The notes: a model not told the origin generated them from the letters alone. Numbered from the stretch's first letter, positions 34,301 through 45,515 are shown. The stretch: DNA of 64,000 bases from Tenebrio molitor (GCF_963966145.1 NC_091046.1:17050001-17114000); one strand, 5' to 3'. Program-made: numbers and translations.

Positions 34301-37300
34301 TCTGTTAAGATTGGATTTTTCAATGAGATCCATATCAGTAACAGTAATCTGACCTCCCTCGGCGCCCAACCCCATCATCGAGAAATTTTTAAGCAATTCA
34401 CATCCGATTGCACCAGCTCCAACAACAAAATACTTAAGACTTCCTAAAATTATAAAAATGAAAAAAAAAATGCTTTTGAGTAAAATCTACTAGAAACCAA
34501 CCAAGTTTCTTCTGGAAATCACTTCCGAAAACAGCGATTTGTCCATCATAACGAGTAGATTTTGGAGCCGCTGATTCTTCAGTGATTTCTCCTGCGTCTG
34601 CTGGCAAACATTCGATTGCATCAAAGTACAACCACTGATATATGGGATGGAATTTGCCCGAACAAGCTTTCATTACTTCTTGCGCGACGATACCCCCAAT
34701 TGTCGCATTGATAGGATTCAAATCACCCGCACAAACTTTTGCGAATGTTTCTAGCAAATTAATGTTTACTTCGGTGTCGTTGCCACCGTCGACGGCCAAG
34801 GATTTAGCCAAAGACAAAAATTCTGCAGCATCTTCGTTGCTCCAGGGTTTTGGTACTCGTCCATGCTTTTCAACGTACTTATGTAAAGTAGTAAAAGCAA
34901 GATGAAGCTGTTGAGGATAGTCGAACTTGGCAAAATCCGTTATCAAAAATTCGGGACTTTTCAGAGAGTCCGTTAAAGATTTAAATGAAATAGTCTTGGG
35001 CATTTTAACTTGGGATGCTATGCCGCTTCTTTCATATTTTGAAAAATTACTCGTGTCACCAATGCTAAAAGTGTACGGCCCTAAGACTTTTATTTTTACT
35101 GGCTTGCAATTGTTCAATTCGGTCATTCCTTGTATTTCAGAAAAGGTTACGTAGTCGCCCTCTTCCATTCCATGTCGTGTGTCATCGATGCAGGTAACAA
35201 TACCTTAAACATCAATAAAATTATTAGTTTAGCTCAGAGAACACCATCCCAGGTTTAATAAAAAAAATTGTAACGAGTGTTCAAATAAATTTGTTGTAAA
35301 GCAACCCGTGGTTTTCTCTTTTCTAAACTTAGATCGTCTTTTTGGTTGACAAATCTTCAGATACATAACCTCATTTTGATCATAGCTACATTTGTTGTGA
35401 TAAATGACAAAATGAAGTTTTCGGTTTATTTTATATTATTTCCACAATTCTTTTTTTTAATACGTTACTTTTGAAACAAGTCAAATACAGGGTGTTTCTG
35501 AAATAAGTGCATTAATTTTAACTGGTAATAGAACTCATCAAAAGGATCAACTTTTCTCTCTGCCATTTTGGCGAAAAACGTTGCGTAATGGCTTAAAAAA
35601 TTAGGAAAGATTTTCCTAAAACCGTTCATATCTCCAAAACTGAGCTACATAAAAACGTGAAACAACCAGATTCTTACGAAGTGGATTTTTTGCTATACGG
35701 GTAATTAATTTGAATTTCGATTTCGGCGTTAAAACACGTTTTCTGGATGAAAATGGATGTTTTTTTCATATTAGCGCTGATCTTAATTAGCCATTGCAGT
35801 ATTTAGTGGCGTAGGGCTATTTTAGTGAAAAATCTCCAATTTTTTTTGGAATTAAACATCGTTTTTCGGCAAAATGGTAGATAGAAAAGTTGTTCCTTTT
35901 GACGAGTTCTATTACCAGTTAAAATTAATGTACTTATTTCTGTTACACGTTGTATTTTTCACATCAAAATGTTTTCCGTAATTTTCCCAATTTTGTTGCA
36001 ACTTACTGTCGCGAGCAAAAAATTCTGGTCGACAATGGGCCGTATGATTTCCCTTTCATTAAAGTTAAAGAACGTCGTTAAATTGTTTTGTCTCTGTCTA
36101 ACATAGTGCTTGGCATATACTCTCACTTTGTCTAATCAATTATTTAGCTAATGAAAGGCTTAACGAATGGGAAATCATACGGCTCATTGTCATTTCAAAA
36201 TTTGGTTAGATTGTCACAAATTAAAAAATTTTCCCTGCCTGATTATGTCCACGTCAACAAAGTGTCAAAAAATGAAATAATTAATGTCATACAACATGAT
36301 GATAGGTTATGATTTTACGGTCGTTTTACAATGGAGCATTTTCCATTGCATTAAAACATGATTTTGACGACCAGTTTTTTTTGCTCGCGACAGTAAGTAC
36401 ATCATTCATGAGGTATTTTTCACTGGATTCATAATCGTTTTAACTTGTCTCAAAAATTTGGAATCTATTTTATCGTAATCTTTATCAAAATGAATAATTT
36501 TGATATTACTTTCATAAAATTCAACACCTTCTATAAACCTACATTTGTTTGGCTTTTAGTTTTTTACTATTCCAGTAACAAGTATGTATTAGTAAAGTCC
36601 ATGTAATACTAATACCCCACGTCAGTAAAATACCCTTATACAATATAAAAATTTTGGATGAAACGGACAACCACTAAAAAAACGTATCCCTGTTAGATGA
36701 ATTGAATCTTGTTGTTTTATATACAGGGTGATTCATACAATTTCATACATATTCTAACCAGTGGCAGATTCCGGTCTCAAAAGGCTCTTGACAATAAAAT
36801 TTTGGGTCACACATCAAAAATTGGCAAAAATTACCATATCGGTTTTTTCATTATTAGCAAATGCCATTCTTCGCTAAATTATTCCACTTTACTTTCAATG
36901 TATGTATAACAAATGTCATGATTCATGAATGTCATTATAGAAGCAAACAATTGTTGCTATAGAGAAAACATTGGTAAAGTGCATAAATTGTATTAAATTA
37001 ACCCAACACTACATAATGTAGTTCAAGTTTGTATGATACTATATGAATCAACTCTATAACGGGTGTTTCTTTTTTTTTTAATTTGGCGTCGAAGTAGGCG
37101 TTGAACTGTCGATTGTGAACGCACTATACAGGTTACGGATCACGGATCAGCTGTTTAAATCTTACGCTTTTACACGAGTGGTACGATCTCAATCGACTGT
37201 CCAACGCCTACTTCGACGCCAAATTAAAAAAAAAACAAACACCTTTTATCATGCATATGAATTTTATAATTAAAAATATAAGCTTTCATTTTACTGACTT

Positions 37301-39247
37301 GGGGTATTACATGGACTATGCAACCAACACTAGTGTTTTAACAATTAGAAAATCTCTAAACTTATAACAGCGTAATCAACAATGACTGAGTCCCTTGGCA
37401 ATGAAACAATTGAAAAGTATGTGTTTTTTGTCTCGTAATTGGCACGGACAGGATTTTTTAACTTGACAAGACATTAAAACATTTTTTAGTGATGTCGGTT
37501 ATGTTTATGCTATTGCTATTACAAAAATGAACCTGTCATGGTAAATTTCAAATTTGCCAAATTTCACTGTTACCAACAGATTCAGTCATTCTTGATCACA
37601 CCGTAGTTAGTGTTCACTCTCTAACTGTAAGCGGGACATTGTGACACCCTCACTACTGTTTTATTTTTAAATCCCAAGTCATCTTTCATAAAAAATATTT
37701 TTATACTTTCAATACTAATTTCCATAATATGAACAATTAATTTCAAGTAAAATATTAATTTATTTTGATAACTTTCGATATTACGTTTAATTCCTTGACC
37801 AAATTTTTTAGAGAAACTATTTTGTAATTTGCATTTTGAATGTTTGAATTGTTTGAATATTTTTTATTAAATGTAAGTATGTATACAGTAATTAAGTTAT
37901 TTTTTCTGCGATCGTGCAAAAAGTGAGTGTTCATTGCATTGTTTTTAGTGGAAAAAGTGCCTCTTAATTGCACTAGTGCACTAAAGTCGTTATTGCACGC
38001 ATCTGTCAACAGTCTGTCTAGGATCGTGCAAAAAGTGAGTGATTATTGCGTTTTTCACACACGACGCACAGGACTGAACTGTTGTTTATCGTTTTTTTAT
38101 CTCGTTTTTTTGTTCGATCGTAGAAAAAATGTTCTATGCAACACGTGTTATTGCACTTGACGTGTTGTCTCACTCGCCTGCGGCTCTTGGGACAATTTTC
38201 ACGCCGCGTGCAATAATCATTCTCTTTTTGCACTTTTGCAATTATCAGAAAGATGTAACAATATCAAATAAATATTATTGTCTTTTACGAAGCATGTAGA
38301 AGACCAATTTCAATCAAAGTTATCACCTTAAGGTGATATCAAGTTCAATGAAATAAAAACAGAATATAAAAAAATGTTAGTTCTATGTAATTTAAGAATT
38401 TTATAAAGCCGCTTTTGTATTTTTTTTTATTTTATTCTGCATTTTATATTTTATCTGCACTTTTGCAATATCTACAACTAGTCAAGCTTTGAATGCTATT
38501 GACTACTGAATTGCAATTATTGATCGTAAGGTATTTTGTTATAGTTCTACACATTATTAAATGAATTACGGACATACCTTCTTTATCATTAGAGATGTCT
38601 GCAATCATTGCCGACACTGTAGGTTCGCCATTAGTATCAACCACTGTAAAAGATTCACCAAAATCACAGAACACTTGGGCAAACAACCCTCTAGTGTCTG
38701 CAACAATAAGGGCAATGTTATTTGCATGAGTGATCTCACTTATTCTGAGTTGTTCTGACAAGGAACTAGCTGTTAAAACGACAACCCGAAACTTGAGAAT
38801 AAACTCTGAAGTAAGGGGGCCTGTGTAAGCTTTTGTGGGGACATAAGTGTTCAGTTCAGATAGTTGTTTGCAACAAACTTCTGCCCTATTTCCCCCGACG
38901 TCGGCTTCGGTAAAGTAAAACTGTGAAGATAAATCCGAAATGGTGCAAACGGCTTCGTCATGCAACGTGACAGACTTGACTCCTCCTAAAATAACGTTCT
39001 TGGCAATTTCGACTCCTAGGCCTCCCAGACCCGATATGAGGACATCGCTGGAGGCCATGCGACGCATGGCGTCATGGCCCAGGACGTACAACTGGCGGGA
39101 ATAAAGACCTTCGTCGATATCTTGGGCCTGTTGGGATGATCCAGAAGCTCCATTGTTCGCCATGTCTGATGAAATCGGCAACGAATCAAGCTTCCGTTTC
39201 TTAGTTGGGGGATCGACGGAGCTTTCTGCGATTTCAGCACTAGACAT
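28361..39247 (-). CDS. Uba1: Ubiquitin-activating enzyme E1 (Uba1)
   Basis: Activates ubiquitin with ATP, forms a thioester on its catalytic Cys and passes ubiquitin to E2 enzymes. Exons on the - strand: 39247-38578, 35203-34502, 34443-34244, 31070-30288, 29137-28361 (stop TGA), total 1043 aa, close to the usual 1050-1060. All phases match. Visible landmarks are a disordered acidic/Lys N-terminus with a KKRK patch, the inactive adenylation half ([17 protein letters not shown]), the [19 protein letters not shown] junction, the ATP-binding loop [13 protein letters not shown], and [16 protein letters not shown]. The catalytic Cys622 sits in [11 protein letters not shown], after [19 protein letters not shown]. 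The second catalytic-domain part has [18 protein letters not shown], and the ubiquitin-fold domain ends [10 protein letters not shown]. Introns 1 (35204-38577), 3 (31071-34243) and 4 (29138-30287) are filled with transposons; intron 2 is 58 bp. No break in any exon. Confidence 0.97.
29248..30164. mobile_element. 917-bp MITE-like element in Uba1 intron 4
   Basis: Ends CAGGGTGCGTCCTAAAAAAC and TTTTTAGGACGCACCTG next to TA, with inverted homology of about 60 bp (ATCTCCGTTATTTATG). Contains nested hairpins: perfect 26-bp arms at 29506-29531 and 29582-29607, and outer arms at 29469-29492 and 29627-29650. Confidence 0.8.
31491..33170 (+). pseudogene. Mariner-like transposase, broken
   Basis: [13 protein letters not shown] starts the N-terminal helix-turn-helix block ([20 protein letters not shown], then [13 protein letters not shown]) at 31491-31830, ending LHPYHY. 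The catalytic-core block [25 protein letters not shown] is at about 32140-32270. After a large interruption come [13 protein letters not shown] (about 32894), [20 protein letters not shown] and SNGGHFEH (about 33130). Frameshifts, stops and inserted DNA (about 31930-32030, 32290-32890) separate the blocks, and the second catalytic Asp block is missing. Confidence 0.75.
33401..33762. mobile_element. 362-bp element with CACTTTAAGGAGAACAC ends
   Basis: Perfect 17-bp inverted repeats at 33401-33417 and 33746-33762. The interior is less AT-rich and contains an 80-codon - strand open frame (33405-33647) and a short + strand frame from the ATG at 33675. Neither resembles a protein I know. The family is unrecognised. 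Confidence 0.65.
35488..35952. mobile_element. 465-bp MITE in Uba1 intron 1
   Basis: Ends CAGGGTGTTTCTGAAATAAG and its diverged inverse ending CACGTTG next to TA. The arms share AATTTTAACTGGTAATAGAA and extend about 65 bp. Confidence 0.8.
36001..36398. mobile_element. MITE with ACTTACTGTCGCGAGCAAAA ends, interrupted
   Basis: 31-bp inverted repeats at 36001-36031 and 36368-36398 with two mismatches. The 155-bp GTGGGCCGTATG MITE is inserted immediately inside the left arm. Confidence 0.85.
36034..36188. mobile_element. 155-bp MITE with ATGGGCCGTATGATTTCC ends, copy 2
   Basis: Nearly identical to 14789-14942, including the interior GTCTCTGTCTAACATAGTGC. Inserted in the element at 36001-36398. 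Confidence 0.85.
36726..36960. mobile_element. Single-ended MITE fragment
   Basis: CAGGGTGATTCATACAATTT after TA at about 36724 looks like a mariner-type terminus, but I could not find a matching right end. Confidence 0.4.
37060..37244. mobile_element. 185-bp MITE, GGGTGTTT..TTTAATTTGGCG family
   Basis: Near-palindromic ends, with AATTTGGCGTCGAAGTAGGC inverted at about 37079-37098 and 37205-37224. A truncated relative is at 20954-21060. Confidence 0.85.
37910..38235. repeat. Direct and inverted repeats around GATCGTGCAAAAAGTGAGTG
   Basis: The 20-mer occurs near 37910 and again near 38021. An inverse of GTGAGTGATTATTGC appears near 38209-38235. Looks like part of an unrecognised repeat in Uba1 intron 1. 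Confidence 0.55.
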
Positions 39248-39685
39248 CGGACACGAAAGGACACAGTTTGATTAGTTCTGGTTCAATGAATCGAATTAGG
39301 TGCATATATTCATGTATTAATATCAATCGACCGGTATTCTCACTACAAATTACACACAACGCAGACAAATTCACACGATGGACGAACAAAGGGAATTTGT
39401 GCCTATTGCGCATGCCGCGATGCGTGATTCATACTGTAAATGTCCTTTATAAATCCCACAATTCATTAAACTTGCGCGCTAAAATTGTGAATTAAAGTTG
39501 ATAATAACTAAAAACAGAGGATAAAACACTAACAATGCAATATTATACCTTCATTGAACCAACATTTCGTATAGGCAAAGGTTAATTGTGACAGTTACAA
39601 CAATTTTGAAGGCTTTCAAATCAAAATGATGTTGTTAGGATTTTGTTTTAGGCAGTTTTAGGCATGAATTAGACGTCAATAATTA
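39248..39685. other. Uba1 5' flank
   Basis: Upstream of the Uba1 ATG, where the promoter and 5' UTR should lie. No core motif is clear enough to call and no transposon is recognised. Confidence 0.45.
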
Positions 39686-40140
39686 TAGTGTGGTGATAAT
39701 GTAAGGAACAAAATTTATAATCGCGTTATTTTATTAATGTTTTCAAGCAAAACGCTCGGACAGGTTAATTTTATTTTTTGATTCGTCACCTTATGACATT
39801 AAAAATTTACTTATGACGTCATGTATTTTTGCACAATGACGTCATCATTGCTTTTTTTTAATGGCAACCCCCACGTTTTTCTTTTCTTTCTGAGAGACGT
39901 TCCTACAACCTAAATGATGAATGAAAAAAAATGATACCTTACATAACAAATTTTTTGAGAAAATGTTAATGATAAATTTTAATTCAAACATTTAATTTAA
40001 TTTTTAATTAATGTAAAAATTTTAATTGACTTCAAACAAAAACAAACAAATATTTTAAATCAAAAAACAAATATCCACGTTAACTTCGGAAATGTATTGT
40101 GGGTTGCATTTTCAATTCCGTCGGCCTCATTATCTATTAT
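39686..40140. mobile_element. Partial copy of the CAGTGTGG element plus MITE fragment
   Basis: 39686-40030 matches the left part of 21285-21877 (GGAACAAAATTTATAATCGC, TCATGTATTTTTGCACAATG). 40091-40135 matches the right part of the 55601-55771 MITE. Confidence 0.7.
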
Positions 40141-40147
40141 ATATATT

Positions 40148-40447
40148 ATTTTTTTCACTACTAGATCCGTTAAAACCCTTTCTAATAATAATTATTAATT
40201 AAATTTGTTTGTCCGATGCGACGATCCGAGTTCTCATTTTTCAACGGCTGCTATGAAAATTGAAAATCGTCTGTCTACGTTAACCAATAAAATCAAAGAA
40301 AATCTTTCGTTGCTAGGTGACGGCTGCTCATTATTGACCTTGGTTAATAATGAAAATTATTATTAACCTTGGGAGAGAAATTCTACTTCTGGGGTCGATT
40401 CGAGAGTCAATAATGACGCCTTCTGAGACTAGTAGTGAAAAAAAGTT
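40148..40447. mobile_element. 300-bp MITE with TTTTTTTCACTACTAG ends, copy 1
   Basis: Inverted TTTTTTTCACTACTAG and CTAGTAGTGAAAAAAA bound an interior holding GATGCGACGATCCGAGTTCT. A second copy (42242-44058) is split by a later insertion, and a right-end scrap is at about 53655-53700. Confidence 0.8.
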
Positions 40448-41228
40448 TTTACTTTGCGCGAGTATTGTCACCGCGGGCAAATAGTGGCACGCGTGCCGCG
40501 GGTTGGCCACCGTTGATCTATGACAATAACAGTTAATAATTATTCGTTATTTTTGTTCATTACCAAAAGTGGAAAAAGACCATGAATTCGAATGAACTTT
40601 CAAATTCTATTAGGACCCCTCATAAAGTTTAAATTTTTGTTTGTTTTTTTACTTTCTCTTTTATTGCTCCGACACGTTTTTTAAACCACCTTTGCAATCC
40701 CTTTTTTATTGCTGTCTTCTCCGCCTTCACATTACCCTTATTCCTTAATTAATGACTCGTTATTAGAATTGAAGAAATTGAAAAAAGACCAGCTTTATGT
40801 AGTAAATCAGCGGTGAGTCCTGGCACAGTGCAAAAATTTTGATTTTTAATTTATGATTATGAAAGGTATTCAATATGTTGAAGTAAAGGATATCTTTATC
40901 CTATGTCAGATGTCATATTTAATTAAAATCGCATTGATTTTATCAACTGTGCATAAACAGTCGGCCGATTAATAGTCGGTTGTCTGCGCACCAACGCCAC
41001 CAACAGCCAACCAAACAGTTTAGTTTGCCTGGTGTGCGCGGAAGCTACCCAATCGGACTAAATTATCGGCCAATTATTTAGTCTGTAGTGTGGCCCTAGC
41101 CTTAGATGTAGTGGAAAATCTAAAGACTTTCGGTTGGCTTTAAAAGTTTTAAATACAGGTGATCCCGATATAACCTGCCACAAGAAATCCAGTAATAGGT
41201 GACGATGAGTAGAACTCATATACAAAAA
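40448..41228. other. Unassigned DNA
   Basis: A patch near 40955-41100 has locally higher GC and short inverted motifs (CGGCCGATTA, TCGGCCAATT). No gene or definite element. Confidence 0.35.
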
Positions 41229-41513
41229 ATGTTTCTAATAATAGTTATTTATTTAACGAGTTCGTGTGTAAGCTGGGCTTTTTTTGGTATGAGTGGGCCA
41301 GATTAAAACGCGAGTGAAACGAGTGCCAAAAAAGTCCAATTTACACAAGAACGAGTTGAATACAACGTTTTTTTTTTCGACGACCCCCTTAACGGCTCCA
41401 AATCTCTTAAAACCTTTAAAATTAACTTGACGTTTCGTTTTGACAAGTTGTCACATTTATCAAAATCCGTTCACATAGGAGAACATTCTCAAATTCTGAC
41501 AGTGTCGAACAAA
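41229..41513. repeat. About 290-bp repeat, copy 1 (inverted mate at 44065-44365)
   Basis: Shares TTGACGTTTCGTTTTGACAA, AAAATCCGTTCACATAGGAG and a central AAAACGCGAGTGAAACGAG palindromic area with 44065-44365 in opposite orientation. Confidence 0.75.
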
Positions 41514-41530
41514 AATAGTATAATTATACA

Positions 41531-42237
41531 CCAAGGTGAAGAAGTCATGATTATGGGCATGGGTCACTTGCGTGCCGCGGTCAGAAAAATCTACGGGTGG
41601 GCTTATTAATCCTACAGGACAGTTGCGCGCCAAGTAGTAATAGGCTTTTGGTCAGTAGCGCGCGGCGGTCAGTTTACCTGCGAATCGCACCTAGGTAACA
41701 GATTTATATAAAACACTGAAATGTTAGGGGAAATATTTATATTATTTCTTGCTATATTGGTAACAAACACTTTTTACAAAATCAAATCGGTAGATAGCAT
41801 TATTCTTACATGTAGAACTTAATTAAATTGGTTACATATTTGTAACGCTTCCTATACATATTTCGAATTTTATTTATTGTATTTATCCACTCCCTGAAGA
41901 TTTTCTCAAATTTCAGAATTCCACAAAACAACCCGACTTTACCTACAGATTTTACTAAGAATAGCAAAATGAAAAGAAACATGTGCAATGCAAGGGGCAA
42001 TAAGTAGTCCTACCTGTTTAACGGTATAGCTGTATTTTATTATCTTAATCCCTCATTTGCGCGCAAGTGTCCTGTACCTTTTGGGGCCGTCAAACTTCTA
42101 GCAAAGGGTAAACTGACCGCGGCGCGCTACTGACCAACACTCCATGATTATAGCCCGAGCGCCAAGTTTAGGCCCGAGGCGTGCCGAGGGTTCTAAGGCG
42201 CGAAGGCTATAAGGGACTTCTTCATCGTGGTTTATAT
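41531..42237. mobile_element. Inverted-repeat element with GC-rich arms
   Basis: TTGGTCAGTAGCGCGCGGCG (from 41648) is the inverse of the sequence ending at 42137. GACAGTTGCGCGCC (41620) inversely matches about 42057-42076. GGTGAAGAAGTC and GACTTCTTCATC mark the edges. The two inner inverted pairs overlap rather than nest, so the element is rearranged or composite. Confidence 0.5.
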
Positions 42238-42350
42238 ACTATTTTTTTCACTACTAGATACGTTAAAACCCTTTCTGATAATAATTATTAATCAAACTAT
42301 TTTGTCTGATGCGACGATCCGAGTTCTCATTTTTCAACGGTTGCTATATA

Positions 42351-43255
42351 CAGGGTCGAAACTTTAACTGGAATAAAATTCATAACTTGGAAATAGGCAA
42401 TTTTTGTAAAAAATCCCGAAACAGCTCGATTTTTATTTTTCCTTGTCCACATTTTGACGCATATGGTTTTTGTATATCTGCTCCCGGAAGTGCGCAACCA
42501 CCCCCAACTTTTTTTTTTCAAATGGAAGGGTACCTATGTCAAGTGACACCTCGTTTGAAACACCACTTCGGAAGGAATACAACGCACTATTTGTGTCCTA
42601 GATATTTTCAAAGCCTACGTGCTAAAAAATAAAAACCAATTTTATAAGTTTAACATTATTTAATTGAAAAAATGTTCAAAATGGCCACCGTTTGTTTGTT
42701 GGCAAATTGAAAATCGGTAGTAACCTGCATCCCTTACGTTTTGTAACATTTCCGGGGCGATTTGCCTAACTTCATGCCTAAAACCGAAGAATATTGAGGA
42801 CCTTAAGCAACGTATTAGGCATGAACCATAAAATTAGCCAAGTCACACCGGAAATGTTACATACAAAACCTAAGGGATGCATGTTACTATCGATTTGTAA
42901 TTTGCTAAGGGAAAAACGGTTCCCATTTTTAACATTTGTTTCATTAAATAATATTGAACTTATAGAATTGGTTTTTATTTTTTAGCACGTACTTAGGCTT
43001 TGAAAATATTCAAGAAACAAATAGTGCGTTATATTCCTTACAAATTGGCATTTCAAACGAGGTGTCACTTGATATACACTTACGTTTGAAAAAAAAAGTT
43101 GGGAGTGGTTGCGCACTTCCGGGAGGAGATATGCAAAAACCATATGCGTCAAAATGTGGGCAAGGAAAAATAAAAATTGACCTGTATCGGTATTTTTTAC
43201 AAAAATCGCCTATTTCCAAGTTATGAATTTTATTCCAGTTAAAGTTTCCACCCTG
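42351..43255. mobile_element. 905-bp foldback (near-complete palindrome)
   Basis: TA-flanked, begins CAGGGTCGAAACTTTAACTG and ends with its inverse. The two arms (about 42351-42785 and 42815-43255) match through nearly their whole length, leaving a loop of only a few tens of bases. Near the centre the DNA reads IEDLKQRIRHE and VTPEMLH, the usual C-terminus of mariner-like transposases. The palindrome therefore looks like two 3' ends of one element joined head to head. Confidence 0.8.
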
Positions 43256-43886
43256 TATATATGTATATATTCGTATGAAGAAAAATACAATTAAAATTCG
43301 AAATTCACAAAATAATGATGGTCAATTATATGTTTTTAATTTGTTGTAGCCAATATAGGCCGTCTTCGGTAAGTAGATGGAGTTTGGAGAAACCTTGCTG
43401 GAATTTAGTAAGGGGACATTCTTCCACAATGTGTTGGATAGTTTCTTTTTCTGCACCGCATTCACAAGAAGGGTTTTCACGAATGTTCCAGTGAAACAGC
43501 ATATTATTGCATTTGCCATGGCCGGTTCTAAAACGATTTAATTTACATCAGATTTTCCTGGGTAGGTCAAATCCCGGAATTTGTTTTGTAGGATCCTCAA
43601 TTAGATTTTTATTGAAAATATCTACGTGTTGCCAGGTTGCTTTCCAATAGTCAGATTTGGAAAATGGTTGCATGAGAAATTCTTCTTTTCAAAGTTGTTT
43701 ACGCGATTTTAATCTAAAGGGTGGTAAATTTGCCATGTCTTGTGTTATGGAGTACATGTTCGGTGAATTTTGAAATTTATCCCAAATTCGTTTTGTTACG
43801 TATTTTCTTCTAATATCGTACGGAATAATGTGCGCTGACATGTAGCCATGGTGTTGGAGTAGATTTTAAAGTACCCGTTATTATTC
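43256..43886 (-). pseudogene. 5'-truncated LINE: C-terminal ORF2 fragment
   Basis: A - strand frame reads RFRTGHGKCNNMLFHWNIRE, NPSCECGAEKETIQHIVEEC and LHLLTEDGLYWL. This is the RTGHG..C..CG..E(T)..HI..EC block after the RNase H region of non-LTR retrotransposons. A stop and several indels occur upstream. Bounded by the CGGTTGCTAT target duplication. Confidence 0.75.
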
Positions 43887-44064
43887 GGTTGCTATGAAAA
43901 TCGTCTACGTTAACCAATGAAATCAACGAAAATCTTTCGTTGCTAAGTGACCTTGGTTAATAATGAAAATTATTATTAACCTAGGGAGAGAAATTCTACT
44001 TCTGGGGTCGGTTCGAGAGTCAATAATGGCGCCTTCTGAGACTAGTAGTGAAAAAAAGTCTTTT

Positions 44065-44365
44065 TTGTTCGACACTGTCAGAATTTGAGAACTTTCTCCT
44101 ATGTGAACGGATTTTGATAAATGTCACAACTTGTCAAAACGAAACGTCAAGCTAATTTTAAAGGTTTTAAGCGATTTGGAGCCTTTAAGGGGCTCGTCGA
44201 ACAAAAAAACGTTGTATTCAACTTGTTCGTGTGTAAATTGGACTTTTTTTGGCACACGTGGGCCTTTAAAACGCTCGTTTCACTCGCGTTTTAAAATGGC
44301 CCACGCGTGCCAAAAAAGACCCAATTTACACACAAATTCGTCAAATAAACTACTATTTTGTTTTC
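44065..44365. repeat. About 300-bp repeat, copy 2
   Basis: Inverse of 41229-41513 with extra central palindromic bases (GGCCATTTTAAAACGCGAGT). Together the pair could form a 290-bp stem across 2.5 kb. Confidence 0.75.
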
Positions 44366-45196
44366 GAGATAAAAATAATTGAAAATTTAGTCAAAATTTG
44401 CTGTACGCTAATGAGTTAATCGACTTTAAAAAGGTAATTCTGTTCTGGTTGCTTGGCTGCAATTTCTTTAGCAACGGTATTTACCTACCTGTAACACTTA
44501 TGACATTTGTCAAGTTTAATTTTAAATTTGCGAATCCTACAAAAAATTTTGAAATCGACAAAACACGCATACGTCGATTTGCATTTACTCTATGGCGAAG
44601 CAAGTGGTAATTCAAGAGCGGAAAGGCGACTATACGACGAGTATTTTCCTCAAGGAGTCTTTCCGTCCCGTTGTACTTTTGTGGAGCTACATCTGCGTTT
44701 ATGTGAGGCTGGTTCTGATTGGTTCCAATACGATGGCGTCCCCGATCCTCGATTTAACTAACCCCTTTGGATTTTAATTTTTGGGGCCACACGAAAAATT
44801 TGGTGTAGGAAGTTGAAATAAATATAGAACACCAACTCCGGGAACGCATAGCAGACGCTGCGAACCAGATTCGTAATAACGCAGAAGTGCCGAATTCTGT
44901 TTATAAAAATGGGTATCGTCGTACTCAAATGTGCCAATGGAAGGCACATAGAACATTTTATTATAAAATAATTTTTCTACTCTACCTTTTATTAATTTCG
45001 AGTATGTAAAATGTAAATAATTTATTCAATACATTATTTTGACTGTTTAATCACAATTAAGACGATACTCGTATTACACAGTTCTTCCACAATTTTGCAC
45101 ACACTAGCTCTACATTTATTTACACTTTGAGGAACACCACCTTATTTATTATTCATTTATCTCAGGCTACAAAATTGGCTTTTGTACTAAATAATT
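44366..45196. other. Unassigned DNA
   Basis: No recognisable gene, terminal repeat or transposase fragment. Confidence 0.35.
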
Positions 45197-45316
45197 ATGT
45201 TGTTACACAGTCTAGGACCGGTTTACAAATCTATGAGGGGCATGATGACCAACTCAGTAGACCGGGACCAATGGCTTAACGTGACTTCCGAATCACGAGA
45301 TAGAATATAGCCTTTA
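45197..45316 (-). mobile_element. tRNA-derived SINE, copy 2 (body only)
   Basis: Matches the non-tRNA body of 7829-7940 (CTATGAGGGGC, AGACCGGGACCAATGGCTTA, CTTCCGAATCACGAGATAGA). The tRNA-like head is missing, as with 5' truncation. Confidence 0.75.
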
Positions 45317-45355
45317 TTAACGCACACAGCATACAGCGTTTTCAGTAAATGTCAT

Positions 45356-45515
45356 TAGGGAGTTTTCGCGTTACGTTCCGTTAAAATAACCGGTACGCTA
45401 TTCGCGAGAAAGTACCGTAATCGCTTATTGTAATAATGAATCGGTTACGCTATTGCCTAGCAACACCGGCGTTAGCGTACACGGTTATCTGAAAAATGTA
45501 ACGCGAAAATTCTCT
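45356..45515. mobile_element. 160-bp MITE with AGGGAGTTTTCGCGTTAC ends
   Basis: AGGGAGTTTTCGCGTTACGT at the left and GTAACGCGAAAATTCTCT at the right, plus inner TAACCG and CGGTTA. CATTA and ATTAA lie at the edges. Confidence 0.7.

Larger units (their letters stand above)
42242..44058. mobile_element. TTTTTTTCACTACTAG MITE, copy 2, split by a 1.5-kb insertion
   Basis: The left part (42242-42348) and right part (about 43887-44058) align consecutively to copy 1. The break is flanked by a 10-bp duplication, CGGTTGCTAT, at 42339-42348 and 43886-43895. The insertion is a LINE 3' fragment carrying a foldback element. Confidence 0.8.
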
